From positions 21,040,694 to 21,104,693 of the forward strand of contig BRKX01000014.1 of the NCBI GenBank assembly GCA_026008535.1: DNA of 64,000 bases, given 5' to 3'. Below are positions 22,851-33,724 of the stretch, piece by piece. Both the position numbers and the translations under genes were made by a program. Under the pieces are notes generated by a model. The model saw only the letters and a list, made by a program, of their open reading frames with translations. It ran no database searches and was not told the DNA's origin. This DNA is from Perilla frutescens (lineage: Eukaryota; Streptophyta; Magnoliopsida; Lamiales; Lamiaceae). Position 1 is the stretch's first letter. The number at the start of each line of letters is the position of its first letter.

Positions 22851-24912
22851 ATCCAATTTAAGACACCTACATGTTTGGGGTTGTCCGACAGAATTAAGAA
22901 TTTACAATCCACAAGAAAAGAAATTGGATCCAATAACCATAAGTGGTTTTTTTATTGGCTATCCGGAAAAGTCTAAAGGGTATAGATTTACTGTCTTAAC
23001 CATAGTACGAGAATCGTTGAAACTGAAAATGCTAGATTCATTGAAAACGGTGAAATTAGTGGGAGTGAACAACTACGAAATGTGGACATTCAAGAAGTTA
23101 AGGTGGAGATACCTTTGTCCAAAACTTCTTCTCATGTTGTTGTTCCTACAGTTATTGTACAAGAACAACAAATAAATGATCAACCTCCCAATAATGAACC
23201 CATTATCAATGAACATGATGTAGGTGAACCAAATCAAATAGCCTTAAAAAGGTCAGAAAGATAAAGAAGGTCTGCTATTTCTAATGCTTATATGGTTTAT
23301 CTACAAATGTCAGAATTTGACATTGGAATTGATGATAATGATCCAGTTTCCTTCCTTCAAGCTATGGAAAGTAATAATTCTACAAATTGGTTGGATGCGA
23401 TGAAAGAAGAAATGAAATCAATGGCTCACAATGAAGTCTGGGACCTTTTAGAATTGCCAGAAAATTATCAAAGAGTTGGATGTAAATGGGTCTTTAAGAC
23501 CAAACGTGACTCTAATGGCAATATCGAACGATACAAGACTATACTGTTGCTAAGAGTTTTACCCAGAGAGATGGCATTGATTATAAGGAGACATTTTCAC
23601 CCGTATCTAAGAAAGATTCTCTTAGAATTATTATGGCTTTGGTGGCTCATTATGATATGGAGTTACACCAAATGGATGTTAAAACTACTTTTCTGAATGT
23701 GGATTTAGTAGAAAATGTTTATATGGATCAACCTGAAGATTTTTCCATTGAAGAAAAAGAACACATGGTGTGTAAACTCAAGAAATCAATATACGTGCTT
23801 AAATAAGCTTCCCACCAGTGGTATCTTAAGTTTAATGATACCATTACGTCTTTTGGATTCAAGAAAAACACTGTTGATCGGTGTATATATCTGAAAGTCA
23901 GTGGGAGTAAGTTAATTTTCTTAATCTTGTATGTTGCTGACATCTTGCTTGCAACTAATGATTTTGGATTATTGTATGAAACCAAGAAATTTCTCTCAAA
24001 TTTTTTTGAAATGAAAGATATGGGAGAGGCAACTTATGTGATTGGAATAGAAATATTCCGTGATAGATCACAAGGAATGTTGGGGTTGTCTCAGAAAGCT
24101 TACATTAATAAAGTTCTTGAGAGATTTCGGATGGACAAGTGCTCATCAAGTATCATTCCAATCCAGAAGGGGGACAAGTTCAACCTTATGCAATGTCCAA
24201 AGAATGAATTGGAATGTGAACAAATGAAAGATATTCCTTATGCATCAATTGTTGGTAGCTTTATGTATGTACAAACTTGTACTAGGCCTGACATCAGCTC
24301 TGTTGTTGGCATGCTTGGTCGTTACCAAAGCAATCCTGAAATAGATCACTGGAAAACTGCAAAGAAGGTACTGAGGTATCTGCAAGGAACAAAAGAGTAT
24401 ATGCTTACTTATCGAAGATCCGATGACTTAAACGTGATTGGATACTCAGATTCAGACTTTGTTGTATGCGTTGACACAAGAAAATCAACATTCGGCTATT
24501 TGTTCCTTTTAGCTGATGGAGCAATTTCATAGAAGAGTGCGAAACAGTCTGTAATTGCTGCATCCACTATGAAAGCTGAATTTGTGGCATGTTTTGAGGC
24601 CACAATTCATGAAAATTGGTTGCGGAACTTTATTTCAGGACTTGGAATAGTCTACAGTATTTCCAAGCCGCTGAAAATTTACTGTGATAATTCTGTTGTC
24701 GTATTCTTCTCTAAAAACGACAAGTATTCCAAAGGTGCTAAACATATGGAATTAAAGTATCTTGCCGTTAGAGAAGAAGTTCAGAAACAAAAGGTGTCAA
24801 TTGAACATATTAGCACCGATCTCATGATAGCTGACCCATTAACGAAAGTATTATCTCCAAAGGCATTTATTGGACATGTCGAAAGAATGGGTATTGCTGG
24901 AAAGTTGTAATA
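22851..24912 (+). pseudogene. Copia 1 reverse transcriptase-RNase H pseudogene
   Basis: The RT domain begins near 23380 (NWLDAMKEEMKSMAHNEVWD, GCKWVFKTKRD), shifts frame near 23545, has a stop near 23805, and reopens at 23927-24532. The polymerase motif reads YVADILLATND (23930 on) in place of YVDD, so a catalytic Asp is lost. RNase H is split by a TAG at 24530-24532 where a Trp codon is usual (GAISW). It continues to the stop at 24908 with IYCDNSVV, KHMELKYLAVRE and ADPLTK motifs. The order RT-RH after integrase fits Copia. Confidence 0.85.
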
Positions 24913-25263
24913 GACTTATGATTATTTGACAATTTGAGCTCATTATGTATTATTTCTGATATTTATTGATATCTTGTTATGTCAATATGGTATACATAAT
25001 GTTTGACATTAACTAAAAAATGTTTTAGTCTTGAAAAAAGACACTAATGTGGACCATTATTATCATTTATTATGAGTCGTATTAAGTAGATTACTAATAT
25101 TGTAGTACATGGAAGGAACTATATCGATAGACTGATGTAGAACCGCCATGACTCGTATTGGTATATATTTAATATTGACATAATGATTTGACCAATAATT
25201 TTATCTGATGATGTGCATATTATGATTTATTTAAACCATCAAGATTATTTCTGTCACTCTGGC

Positions 25264-25275
25264 CAAGTGGGAGAA
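25264..25275 (+). other. Polypurine tract of Copia 1
   Basis: CAAGTGGGAGAA lies immediately before the 3' LTR. This position and composition fit the plus-strand primer of reverse transcription. Confidence 0.8.
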
Positions 25276-25697
25276 TGTAAGATTTATTAATGGCCATATG
25301 TCATTAATAATTAAGCTATTAAGATATTTATATTAATTTAAGTATCTTAATTATATGGTTTAAATAATTTGATGTTTATCTGATAAATTGGTCATATTTA
25401 TCTAAAGGTAGTTTCAGTGTTTCACGATGTTTATCACGTTGATAGAATGTGTATATATATATATATATATAACTGTATCTGAAACTTGTCCTCTCAACTA
25501 CCGATAAGAGAATACACATAATTATATTTTCTCTATCATCTAAAGGCGTTTTGTGTTTAAGGAAAACGGTGAAGGGAGATAAATCAATTTCTTCTTCATC
25601 GAATAATTTATTATGGCTTATCAAGGTTAGTATTCTGATTTATATATTGTATGTGAAAATCATGAAGTTCTAAGATCCGTACAATTTAAAGTTTACA
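25276..25697 (+). repeat. 3' LTR of Copia 1
   Basis: This 422-bp partner of 18828-19211 ends about 400 bp beyond the 3' end of the minus-strand GST gene. Its TA run is at about 25452-25471. Confidence 0.9.
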
Positions 25698-26093
25698 TGC
25701 ATCAAATTAAGTACCATTTGGGTGGATGTTTATTTAAGTGATGAGTGTGCGTGTTGGTGTAGCACACTAATATACTCCCTCCATTTCGGAATAACCGAAT
25801 AAGTGGCATTCTAGCATTTAAATTTTGTTTCAAAAAAAATGTCATTCTACAAATTCGAGACAGAAAATTTACTTTTTTCACACATTTGTCCCTCATTTAA
25901 TACATTAACACATCTATATTTAACGCATTTAATGCATTCACACAAATGTGTATTAAGTAACTCAATTATTTTATTAATCTGCGTGCATTCATCCAAAATG
26001 ATACTTAATTGGAAACAGAGAGAATATTATTATTAGTTATTTATTACACACAAATTAAAATGCATGAAATTGAAAAGGTGCGCACGAGCTAGC

Positions 26094-26861
26094 TCAGGTG
26101 GTGGCAATTTTCTTCAGGTGGTGCAAGAAAGAAACAAGGGCGTGGTGTGGCGGCATCACCTCTTTCACCACCGAAAGCTCGATGAGGGCCGTAACCCAGT
26201 GAAAGATGAATGGATGCTTGTGAGGATCAAGAATCTTGAAGCCCAGAATTTCCTCCTGAGCTCTGAATGCACCAAGCGTTGCAACTATCATGATGTCTAG
26301 AAGATTCAAGTTTTCGCCTGAGACGAGGAAGCTCTTCACGCCTTCTTCCAATACGTCGAGCTTCCCAAACATCTCCTCACGAGCTTTGCTCACAGCTTCT
26401 TCGCCTTCTGAGGATACAAGCTTCATACAGCTCTCTAGCAGCTGCATGCATTAATTATTATTAGTTAGTTAGGGTTTGAGGCCAGAATTACTTAAGGCCT
26501 AGCTAGCTATATATATATATATATAGTTAATTAGTACCCGTTGGATGTATCCAGCCCAGAATCGAACTATTGATCTTTTGTAGGGATCATCGGGCAAGAG
26601 GCGAGGTTGATGATTCCATGTTTCGTCAATGTATTCAAGAATCACAAGAGATTCAGAAACTGGTTTGCCATTGGGAACTAAGACAGGAACTTTCTTGTAG
26701 ATAGGATTGTATGTTAGGAGTGACGCGCTTTTGCTGCGGAGATCTTCTTCAACATATTCAAAGGGAATGCCTTTTATTTTGAGAGCAAGTTCTACTCTCT
26801 TGGAATAAGTGTTGGGCCAGAATCCATGGAGAATCACACTACTCTCTTCACCCGCAGCCAT
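26094..26861 (-). CDS. Tau-class glutathione S-transferase (GSTU10-like), two exons
   Basis: Cytosolic GSTs of this class conjugate glutathione to electrophiles, or act as peroxidases or ligand carriers. Exon 1 is 26861-26538 and exon 2 is 26441-26094. The 96-bp intron has GT..AG ends and phase 0; the predicted protein is 223 aa, normal for the class. The start is taken at MAAGEESSVIL, because the upstream in-frame ATG (26882) adds only MKINTKK. The N-terminal thioredoxin fold shows KKVPVLVPNGKPVSESLVIL with the glutathione-site ValPro and GluSer pairs. The C-terminal helical domain is in exon 2. Oddity: the segment FWPNTYSKR has Asn17 where tau GSTs usually have the catalytic Ser. It resembles Arabidopsis GSTU10 (At1g74590), whose chromosomal neighbours match those found here. 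Copia 1 lies about 0.4 kb downstream and a hAT element 0.23 kb upstream. Confidence 0.9.
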
Positions 26862-26942
26862 TTTTTTTGTATTTATTTTCACTAATTAGTATACATTAAT
26901 ATATATTTTGCTTGAATAGAACAATGAATTGATGATGCTGGA

Positions 26943-26950
26943 TTTTTATA
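26943..26950 (-). promoter_or_regulatory. Probable TATA box of the GST gene
   Basis: TATAAAAA on the minus strand lies about 82 bp upstream of the chosen ATG, a typical plant spacing with a short 5' leader. The hAT element begins about 140 bp further upstream, leaving little native promoter. Confidence 0.55.
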
Positions 26951-27089
26951 CTAGCCAGAGTGGAAGATTTCAGCAAATGTTTGGTATATACTCAGTCAAA
27001 TGTAAGATTAATTAATTAACTAAATCACAAATTACTACTTAAGCTTGTTTGTATATTTTTCTAATGCTGATTCTTGGCTACCTAGCTTG

Positions 27090-30000
27090 TAGGGGTGTGC
27101 AAAACCGAACCAAACCGAGCTATTTGGTTCGGTTGGTTTGGTCATTTTTTTTAAAATTTTGGTTTGGTTTTGAATATTAAAACCAAAATATAGTTTGGTT
27201 CAGTTTCGGTTTAAGTAAAAAATATTTTGGTTAAAACCGAACTAACCAAAATATATATATATATGTACTATATTTATATTTTATATTTTATATTTCTAAT
27301 ATTAATTATACCTAATTAAGTCAATAAATTTAAAAGGTAATATCCTAATATATACCCTAATAGTAAACTAGGGCAAACACAATGCCGCCTCCATTAGTTA
27401 ATTAATACTTATTAGTGAACTAGGGCAAACAAAATTATTATATATGTTACATTAAACGGCCTCTCAGTGCTTCACTACTTAATTCTTACTATAACTTTTA
27501 GATTAAAAAATGTCACAACATCAAGAAACCGCCGCCGCCGCTCAAGAAACCAAAACACCCGCTAACTTGAATGTGACAAACTCAGAAGCAACCTCTTGAA
27601 TGAAAATGAAGAGTATCAGACCTAGGTCTGAGGTATGGGAGCACTTCACTGCATTTGTTGAAGAAGGTACGCGAAAGGGAAAGTGTAAGTATTGTGGAAA
27701 AATATATTGTTGTGATCCCATAAAAAATGGCACCTCTAGTATGAATACTCACATGTTTAAATGTAAGTCACATCCACGTAACCATGTGATTGGAGCAAAG
27801 CAATCACAATTATGTTTGCAACCAATGCAAGTGGGTGAGGGGGAGAACAAGGGATCTCTAACTAGTTGAAAATTTAATCAAGAATATTGTAGACAGAATT
27901 AGTTGCTATGATAGTAAAAGATGAACTTCCATTTAAGTTTGTAGAGGGGGATGGTTTTAGAGATTTTTGTGTTGCCATGCAATCTCAATTTAAAATCCCA
28001 TCGCGTTGGACTGTCACACGAGATTGTTATCAGTTGTACTTAGATGAGAAGGTGAATCTGATTAATTATTTCAAGAGAACAAAACAAGGTATTTGCATTA
28101 CCACCGACACTTGGACTTCTTTGCAAAAGATAAACTACATGTGTATCACTGCACACTACATTGATAGTGATTGGAGGTTGAATAAGAAGATTATTAATTT
28201 CTGCACTGTTGAAAGTCATAGGGGAGATGAACTAGGAAGGCAAATTGATGGTTGCTTACGTGATTGGGGAATTGCTAAGGTATTTTCTATCACTGTTGAC
28301 AATGCTAGTTCAAATGATGCATGTGTTAACTATCTGAAGGGGAGGTTAACTTCTAGGGGATGTGATTATGCAAAGGGAAAATTTCTCCATATGAGATGTA
28401 TCGCACACATTGTTAATTTGATAGTTGTTGATGGGTTAAAAGAAGTGGGTTCTTCGATCAAGAAGATTCGTGCTGCCGTTAAATTTGTGAGGCAATCTCC
28501 ATCTAGATTGGTGAAATTCAAAGAATGCTGTCAAGATGAAAATATATCATGTAAATGTTTGTTGTGCTTAGATGTGGCCACTAGGTGGAACTCCACCTAC
28601 TTGATGTTGAATGTTGCACAGAAATTTGAAAGGGCATTTGAGAGGTTTGAGATTAAAGATCCATACTTTAGAGTTGAACTTGAAATGAGTGATGGAGTGC
28701 CCACATTTGTGGATTGGGAAAATGCTAGGATGATGATTGATATTTTGTCAACCTTTAACGACTTGACAATGAGGATTTCAGGAACATTGTATGTTACTTC
28801 AAATGATTTTTATCATGAGATAAGTAATGTTAACTGTTTGCTCAAAGAATGGGTTGGTAGTGAGAATGAAGAGGTGAGAGTAATGGGAACAAAAATGAAG
28901 GCAAAATATGATAAATACTGGGGCGATCAAAAAAAGATGAATAAACTTATATATGTGGCTGTTATTGTTGATCCACGATATAAGTTTGAATCCATTGAAT
29001 ATGCTCTTCGTGAAGAGTATGGTGAAATAGATGGTTTGTTGATGGCAAAGGGGATTAAAGAATCTTTAAATGAATTGTTTGAAGTCTATAAGTTGATGTA
29101 CCAGCCACAAATTGTTGAGCCAACACAAGATCAGCAGAGTACTCAAGCTTCTGAATCCAAAACCATTGGGAGAAAAACTAGATTTGTCTTGGGGGATAAA
29201 TTTAAAAGACACAAAATAGAGAGTGGGGAAGTAGAAAACAGATACGACTTGGATGCTTATTTAAAGGAAGTTGTTCTTGTGATGGATAATGATTTTGATA
29301 TTTTGAAGTGGTGGAAATTCAATGCGAATAGGTTTCCCATTCTTTCATTCCTTGCTCGAGATGTGTTAGCATTGCCTATATCAACAGTAGCATCTGAATC
29401 GGCATTTAGCACAGGTGGTCGAGTTCTTGATGAGTTTAGGAGTTCTTTAACTCCTAAAATTGTTGAAGCACTAATATGTACTCAAGATTGGTTGAGATTG
29501 GGAAAAGTTTCCAAGTCAATTGAAGAACAACTTAAAGATCTTGAGAAGATTGAAGAAGGTTTGTTGTTTTCTATTTATTTTAATTTTTTTCTACGTAATA
29601 TCTTAGTTTCACATTATTAATCATTTGCTGCCTATTTTCAAATCTTTTTAAGTTATTGGCGGCGTTGGCGACAAGAAGTGAAGTAGCAGACGCCAAATAC
29701 TTGTTGAAGGTGATGCTAATTATTTTATTTTCTACATGAAATCATGAATATTGTAAAACTAGTTGTTAATGTTAATGAATATGTAATTAATAAAATGTCT
29801 TTACACTTTGCAGAATCATGGAGCCACTGATGGTGCAAATGCAAGAGCTAACGCTTCAACTCAAAATGTTTATCAGTTTTAATTTTGTAGTTTAGAATTT
29901 TCAGAAAATCTACTTATTTAGTTTCTATTTTATAGTTTTAGAATTTTTAAAACATTTGCTTATTTAATATATTGTTTATCATCTATTGAGTGCATATTAT

Positions 30001-30218
30001 CTTCTTTAGATATAATTATTTCGGAAAAATAAAAATAATCATTGAAAATTCGGTTAAACCGAAAACCAAACCAAACTAACCAAAGAATTATGGTTTGGTT
30101 TGGTTCGGTTATATATATTGTTTTGGTTGGTTAGGTTTGAATTTTTTTAAGAAATTTTTTATTTGGTTTTGCTAGATTAGCTCGGTTTTGCACCGAACCA
30201 ACCATTTGCACACCCCTA
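27090..30218 (+). mobile_element. hAT transposon with target duplication
   Basis: Terminal inverted repeats TAGGGGTGTGCAAA (27090) and TTTGCACACCCCTA (ending 30218) are perfect over 14 bp. Identical 8-bp duplications CTAGCTTG flank the element (27082-27089, 30219-30226), the hAT hallmark. Subterminal regions are rich in AACCGAACCAAA and its complement, likely transposase-binding repeats. It carries one transposase gene in plus orientation. The length of 3129 bp is in the usual range for an autonomous-type Ac-like element, but the gene has lesions. Confidence 0.93.
27510..29884 (+). pseudogene. hAT transposase (BED finger, RICESLEEPER/Ac-like), disrupted
   Basis: An upstream ATG (27510, MSQHQETAAAA) is in frame with the BED finger but separated from it by a TGA at 27597. 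The BED zinc finger (27600-27780) shows WEHFTAF, CKYCGK and a downstream H..C. A TGA at 27867 and a frame change near 27895 separate it from the main ORF (27908-29620). That ORF keeps TTDTWTS and TVDNASSND, each with a catalytic-type Asp, then CIAHIVNLIVVDGL, and the C-terminal dimerisation region ILKWWKFNANRFPILSFLAR with ASESAFSTGGR. The ORF's final residues after EKIEEG look like intron read-through. A donor at about 29563 and short downstream coding pieces (LAALATRSEVADAKYLLK near 29655; a last exon ending at 29882) suggest a spliced C-terminus. Probably inactive as read. Confidence 0.8.
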
Positions 30219-30226
30219 CTAGCTTG

Positions 30227-30788
30227 CGCCCCAAGAACATTATTGACTTCCAACAATTTTTAAATCTATTTCTTGGATCGAGATAATTTGAATCTAATAT
30301 TGACAACCCTCTTCCAATTAATTTGTAAAACGATCTGATCTTCATCCATGTGTTTTTTTTTTTTTTTGCCTTTTCCCCCAAGTTTTATCTCGTTTTCGTG
30401 TTAGCTAGGAAATCTCACGGTCATGGCAACTATTGCTATTGAGCTAGAAAAAAAGTGACAAGTAAATTTTTACAATTAACGTGTAGAAGTTTTGCACCAC
30501 AGTTGAATAAGCGATGAACAAGAAGGTTTTATATAGACATAATATATCATATAAAGCAAGCATAGGCTCTTATTCAATTATTGTATATATTTGTATAGTA
30601 AACCGAAGGAGGAATAATGTAGGGTATATGCTGAATCAATTTTCTTATGAAATGAAAATGATTGATTAGTTGATACTCTTTCTGAAAATTTTAAAATAAA
30701 TTAGGTCACTGACTCAACCTATTTCTACAGTAAATTGTTCTTAATTAATAAATAATATTGAAAAAAGAGAAGTTTAACCAGGCTGGGT
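30227..30788. other. Intergenic DNA between two hAT-type elements
   Basis: No gene. A segment ATTGTTCTTAATTAATAAAT (about 30735) and the following GAAAAAAGAGAAGTTTA recur at about 32278 beyond the next element, so sequence on the two sides of that element is duplicated. Confidence 0.55.
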
Positions 30789-31862
30789 TAGGGATGGCGA
30801 TGTGTAGTTAGGGTATGAGTAGAATACTAAGGTATCCATTTTTAGATTTGCGTTTTAAAAATTTACCGGTACTCGTTCTCATATTTGTTGGGTACTTAAT
30901 TAACTACCCATACTCGTACTCGTTACCCACATTTTAACCAAGTATGAAGTATTTTTCTTATGCGATACACGAGAAACGTTTTATAATATTTAGTAAAATT
31001 AATTTTTTTATAAGTTCAAATAAAAATATCATAGTTATATATATATATATATTATGTGTATGCTTATATATATATTGTGTATATGCTTTAAATGTATGAA
31101 AAAAATATTGATTACAAAATGTAATTTATATAGATGATGGAGTGAAATTAATAACAATTTATTTTTAATAAGAGATAAAAAAAAGACTAAATTTCGTTTA
31201 TAAATTCTTACTTTTTTTTATTATAGATCATTTCTATATAATATATTTGTGCATACATGATAAATAAATACTTTTGAATGTATATATCTTTATGAACATC
31301 TTCTTAAGCATAATAAACTGAAAATTAATTAATAATATCTAACTTTTCTAACAAATTAAATGATTTTTTTTCTATAATCATTCAAACATACATACTTATA
31401 TTTGTATTTTTTTTGTTCTATACTTTTTAAATATATATATTATGTAATATATAATTTTATAAGCATTTATTTATCAACTTTACAATATATATAAGAATAA
31501 ATAACATAAGTTACAAATTAATATTTCAAATAGTTCAAATTTTATTCGTGTTCAATTATCATTTTATTTCTAACAAATTAAAGGTCATATTTTTAAAAAA
31601 AAAATATAAACATACAAATTTCTTTATCACGAACTATTTATTGAATATTTAATTTAGTAATTATTATTTGTAGCAAATAATTAAAAAATACGATAAAGTG
31701 ATTTATAATTTAAAAAATATAGATTAAATTAAATCATAATTCAATTAATTAAAATATAATAAAAAAATCCTTCGTGAAAATGCGGCATTACATAAAAAAA
31801 ACTAGAATCATAAAAATGCTACAAAATCTTCAAAAAATAATATAACATTACAATACAATATT

Positions 31863-31924
<62 letters not shown>

Positions 31925-32116
31925 TGAATATATAATTATATATATGGGTATGGGGCGGGTTGGGTACTAACATACCCGTACCCACACCCGTCCCCGTCAA
32001 AATTTATGGATAATTACCCATGCTCGTGCCCGTACCCATTAAGTGGGTAATTACCCTACCCATTGTAGATAATTTTTACAGGTACTCATAGGATCCGTTA
32101 CTCGTTGTCATCCTTA
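30789..32116. mobile_element. hAT-like non-autonomous element, decayed
   Basis: The ends are TAGGGATGGCGATG (left) and a complement reading TAAGGATGACAACGAG (right), similar to plant hAT elements beginning TAGGGATGGCAACG. Subterminal regions repeat GGGTACC/CCCATACTCGTAC-type motifs in both orientations (30815-30950, 31945-32100). The interior is AT-rich and non-coding, with a TAA microsatellite. No convincing 8-bp target duplication is left, so the limits are approximate. Confidence 0.55.
31864..31924. repeat. TAA microsatellite
   Basis: About 20 uninterrupted AAT/TAA units inside the hAT-like element. Confidence 0.95.
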
Positions 32117-32321
32117 GACTGACCCGGCTGGACCCATTTAACAACTCTAAATACGAATGAGATTCTCTATTTCAGTTTGGTGTACACCAACCCGGAATAG
32201 AGGATAATAAATAATATTGGAGAAAGAGAAGTTTAGTTAATATTGAAAAAAGAGAAGTTTAATTAGTAAATAATATAAATTGTTCTTAATTAATAAATAA
32301 TATTGAAAAAGAGAAGTTTAA

Positions 32322-32392
32322 AAAATGTTGAAATACAACCCTTTTGGACCAGTACCTGAAACTGACGCCTTGGACCACTCGGCCATCTTGAC
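32322..32392 (-). pseudogene. tRNA-Leu pseudogene (CAG anticodon)
   Basis: The 5' two-thirds matches the intact tRNA-Leu at 33563-33642: GTCAAGATGGCCGAGTGGTC, then an anticodon loop TTCAGGT giving CAG, then a variable arm. The T arm is degraded (GTTGTATTTCAACA in place of the B-box GGTTCAAATCC), and the 3' acceptor strand no longer pairs. It lies about 1.2 kb from the intact gene on the same strand. Confidence 0.75.
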
Positions 32393-32932
32393 CCAAACAA
32401 TTAAAAACTAACTGATGTTTTATTTATACTTTACTCCACCATCTTCAGTCTTCAATGTCCCATTTTGGCATTTTCGATCATCTATTTATTTTTTAAAGTC
32501 GCTTATTTAATCTTTTTTTTTTTCCAAGAAAGGATGAGAGTTCCTTCGATCTATATTTTTTTTTTATCGGGTAAAGTATAATAACAGTAGGAAAAATAAA
32601 AAATAAAAGGATTTTTAGTGGAAAAACTAAAAAAATTATTATTTGTTCGTTTGAAAATGTGATGACTAGGGATGTTGATCGGGTCAATCCGTTAAGTTTT
32701 GAGCCAACCCTAATAGATAGTCGGACCGTTCGGTATGAATCAATTCGAGGTAGCTTTTTTCAGGTTGGAAATTCTTAGTCATAACTTTAGCCCTTTAATT
32801 TTAAGACTGGCTTATCATGCCAAAATATTTCCATTTTTTTTAATATGTATAAATTTATTAATTGAAAGAGTCCATTCTAATTGCAGTATAGTTTCCGCTC
32901 CTCACACTGTACTGTAGAGATTGCATTGAACA
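32393..32932. other. Intergenic DNA, no gene seen
   Basis: AT-rich sequence with short random reading frames and no recognisable element. Confidence 0.55.
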
Positions 32933-33555
32933 CTTTAGTGATGCACCCCGCACAATTTTGAGTGATATTAATAAATAAATAAAATAAATAAAAAGAATGC
33001 AATAAAATTTCACACAATGTTGCAATTTTGAGAGATATTAATGAATAAATAAATCGAACAATTTAGTGATGTACCTTACACGATTTTGAGAGTTATAAAT
33101 AAGTAAATAAAAAGGATTTTGAGAGATATAAATAAATAAATAAAAAGAATGCAATAAAATATCACACAACGTTGCGATTTTGAGAGAGATTAATAAATAA
33201 ATAAATAAATAATTAAATAAATAAAACTTTTGAGAGAGATTGATAAATAAATAAAAATAAAACAACAAAATTGTTTTTGAGAGTTATAAATAAGTAAATA
33301 AAAAGGATTTTGAGAGATATAAATAAATAAATAAATAAAAAGAATGCAATAAAATATCACACAACGTTGCGATTTTGAGAGAGATTAATAAATAAATAAA
33401 TAATTAAATAAATAAAACTTTTGAGAGAGATTGATAAATAAATAAATAATTAAATAAATAAAACTTTTGAGAGAGATTGATAAATAAATAAAAATAAAAC
33501 AGCAAAATTGTTTGAGAGAGATTAATAAATAAATAAAAAGAAAATTTTGAGAACA
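32933..33555. repeat. Minisatellite of AAATA and TTTTGAGAGAGATT units
   Basis: TTTTGAGAGA(G)ATT blocks alternate with AATAAATAAATA runs and a longer spacer containing AAGAATGCAATAAAATATCA and CACAACGTTGCGATTTTGAG. A higher-order unit of about 191 bp is visible (GAGTTATAAATAAG at 33090 and again at 33281). The array ends directly beside the tRNA-Leu gene. Reading frames across it have no coding meaning. Confidence 0.85.
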
Positions 33556-33562
33556 ACAAAAT

Positions 33563-33570
33563 TGTTAAGA

Positions 33571-33602
<32 letters not shown>

Positions 33603-33642
33603 TACCTAAAACTGACGCCTTAGACCGCTCGGCCATCTTGAC
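33563..33642 (-). tRNA. tRNA-Leu (UAG anticodon)
   Basis: The minus strand starts GTCAAGATGGCCGAGCGGTC and gives a type II tRNA with a long variable arm. The anticodon stem TCAGT/ACTGG encloses loop TTTAGGT, so the anticodon is UAG. The T arm contains the exact B box GGTTCAAATCC (plus strand 33573-33583) and the discriminator base is A. A Pol III terminator TTTT follows (33561-33558). One acceptor pair, 3:70, is C-A where C-G is expected. The gene ends 83 bp before the start of the plus-strand PPR gene. Confidence 0.88.
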
Positions 33643-33724
33643 TTGATGTTCTTAGTCGTAAACTAAATTTTATTTCTACATATTTTCTAAGGTTCAAGAT
33701 AGTCTCTTCATATCGAGAATCTAA

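Larger units (their letters stand above)
18828..25697 (+). mobile_element. Full-length Copia (Ty1-type) LTR retrotransposon 1, inactive
   Basis: Both LTRs begin TGTAAGATTTAT and end GTTTACA, and the element is bounded by identical 5-bp target duplications TGCAT (18823-18827 and 25698-25702). A primer-binding site, a gag-pol region and a polypurine tract lie in the right order. Domain order is gag, zinc knuckle, protease, integrase, reverse transcriptase, RNase H, which defines Copia. Stops, frameshifts and key-residue changes show it is dead. The LTRs differ by substitutions and indels (384 versus 422 bp), so it is not a recent insertion. Confidence 0.92.

Noticed and set aside
32933..33555. 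Regularly spaced repeats that could be taken for a CRISPR array
   Set aside because: The spacers are themselves repeated AAATA runs, the DNA is plant nuclear, and no cas-like genes occur; it is a minisatellite.
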